A program made the position numbers and the translations under genes. Below the pieces are notes generated by a model. The model worked only from the letters and a program-made list of their open reading frames with translations, was not told where the DNA came from and made no database searches. This document shows, one piece after another, positions 41,313-41,533 of a stretch of 41,533 nt of DNA (position 1 is the stretch's first letter; each line of letters starts with the position of its first letter). Origin of the DNA: Spirochaetaceae bacterium (GTDB lineage Bacteria > Spirochaetota > Leptospiria > Leptospirales > Leptonemataceae); contig PCBI01000020.1 of the NCBI GenBank assembly GCA_002730875.1, positions 1 to 41,533 of the forward strand. The letters are read 5' to 3'.

Positions 41313-41533
41313 GCATAACTGCACTTTAAGCGCTGCGGCCTCGCTTCGCTCGGTCCTCGGTTTTTCGCGCTCTCGGCCGACGGCCGCTGAAGCGACAATC
41401 CATGCTCTCCCCATTTTCTGTACGGCCTGGCCTCGTTGCAGCCGCGCATTTTGGGGATTTTAGAATGCGCGGCTGCAAGCGCCGCTCAAACCAAATTGCG
41501 CGCCACAAAAGGCGCGCAACTTCGCTTAAAGAC
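41313..41533 (+). repeat. attC-like site 3 (cut by the window end)
   Basis: 5' arm GCATAAC (41313-41319) and TTAAGCG (41326-41332). It closely matches site 2 throughout. The internal stem TTGCAGCCGCGCATT/AATGCGCGGCTGCAA (41436-41450 and 41464-41478) is a perfect 15 bp here. The 3' arm CGCTTAA is at 41523-41529; the window ends at AAGAC before the core, so a further cassette probably follows. Confidence 0.78.

Larger units (their letters stand above)
38699..41533 (+). mobile_element. Integron-like cassette array (open at the window end)
   Basis: At least three cassettes in one orientation, separated by related attC-like sites: cassette 1 (38793-39251), cassette 2 (39663-40549) and cassette 3 (40829-41296). 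The recombinase gene lies directly upstream in the same direction. The array continues past the window, because the last site is cut before its core. A reversed (co-directional) recombinase is known from some integrons of Treponema and planctomycetes. Confidence 0.72.

Overview
The window looks like chromosomal DNA of a spirochaete of the Leptospiraceae, of moderate GC (roughly 50-55% by eye), so more like Leptonema than the AT-rich Leptospira species. The pointers are a DUF1554-type lipoprotein, several spirochaete-style lipoboxes, a small Cys-rich protein of leptospiral type, and an enolase / septum-formation-initiator-like / ClpP neighbourhood. The genus is an inference.

Layout. 1-582: gene-free structured DNA with three 104-bp direct repeats carrying 10-bp terminal inverted repeats. 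583-6623: mostly + strand housekeeping genes (Rossmann/SDR-like protein, AspT/YidE-type transporter, enolase, FtsB/DivIC-like protein, ClpP). 6797-12874: a long minus-strand run (PTS EIIA, Cys-rich protein, PilZ protein, membrane glycosyltransferase, RsmD, LapA-domain protein, zinc ribbon, MoeB/ThiF, HEAT-like protein). 13643-17942: a tightly coupled minus-strand operon of lipoprotein, MORN protein, HAMP-PP2C phosphatase and TPR protein. 18095-23925: DUF1554 lipoprotein, receiver-only regulator, a pair of M16 peptidase-like proteins and an RNase Z-like hydrolase. 23931-28721: hisA, hisH, a fatty acid desaturase, hisB and rsgA, with an unusual repeat block between the desaturase and hisB. 28944-29027: tRNA-Leu(CAG). 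29308-37092: a membrane protein with a nearby TetR regulator and a candidate operator, a serine beta-lactamase-like lipoprotein, a DUF1223 protein and a lone RND transporter.

37591-41533 is the most unusual part: a tyrosine recombinase followed, in the same orientation, by at least three small gene cassettes separated by long attC-like sites (about 232 bp where complete). The sites show paired arms (GCCTAAC / TTAAGCG against CGCTTAA / GTTAGGC) and strong internal hairpins. This is an integron-like array, but the recombinase has an extra N-terminal domain and appears to lack the insertion that marks classical IntI proteins. The cassettes encode an unknown membrane protein, an overlapping pair (zinc-ribbon microprotein plus an EF-hand / GYF-like / YbjQ-like protein) and an unknown soluble protein. 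A diverged copy of the 3' arm of the same site family lies about 12 kb upstream (26795-26850), at the end of five exact-period 72-bp repeats that resemble the 5' arm.

All calls rest on reading the sequence and on remembered family motifs; no database search was run.
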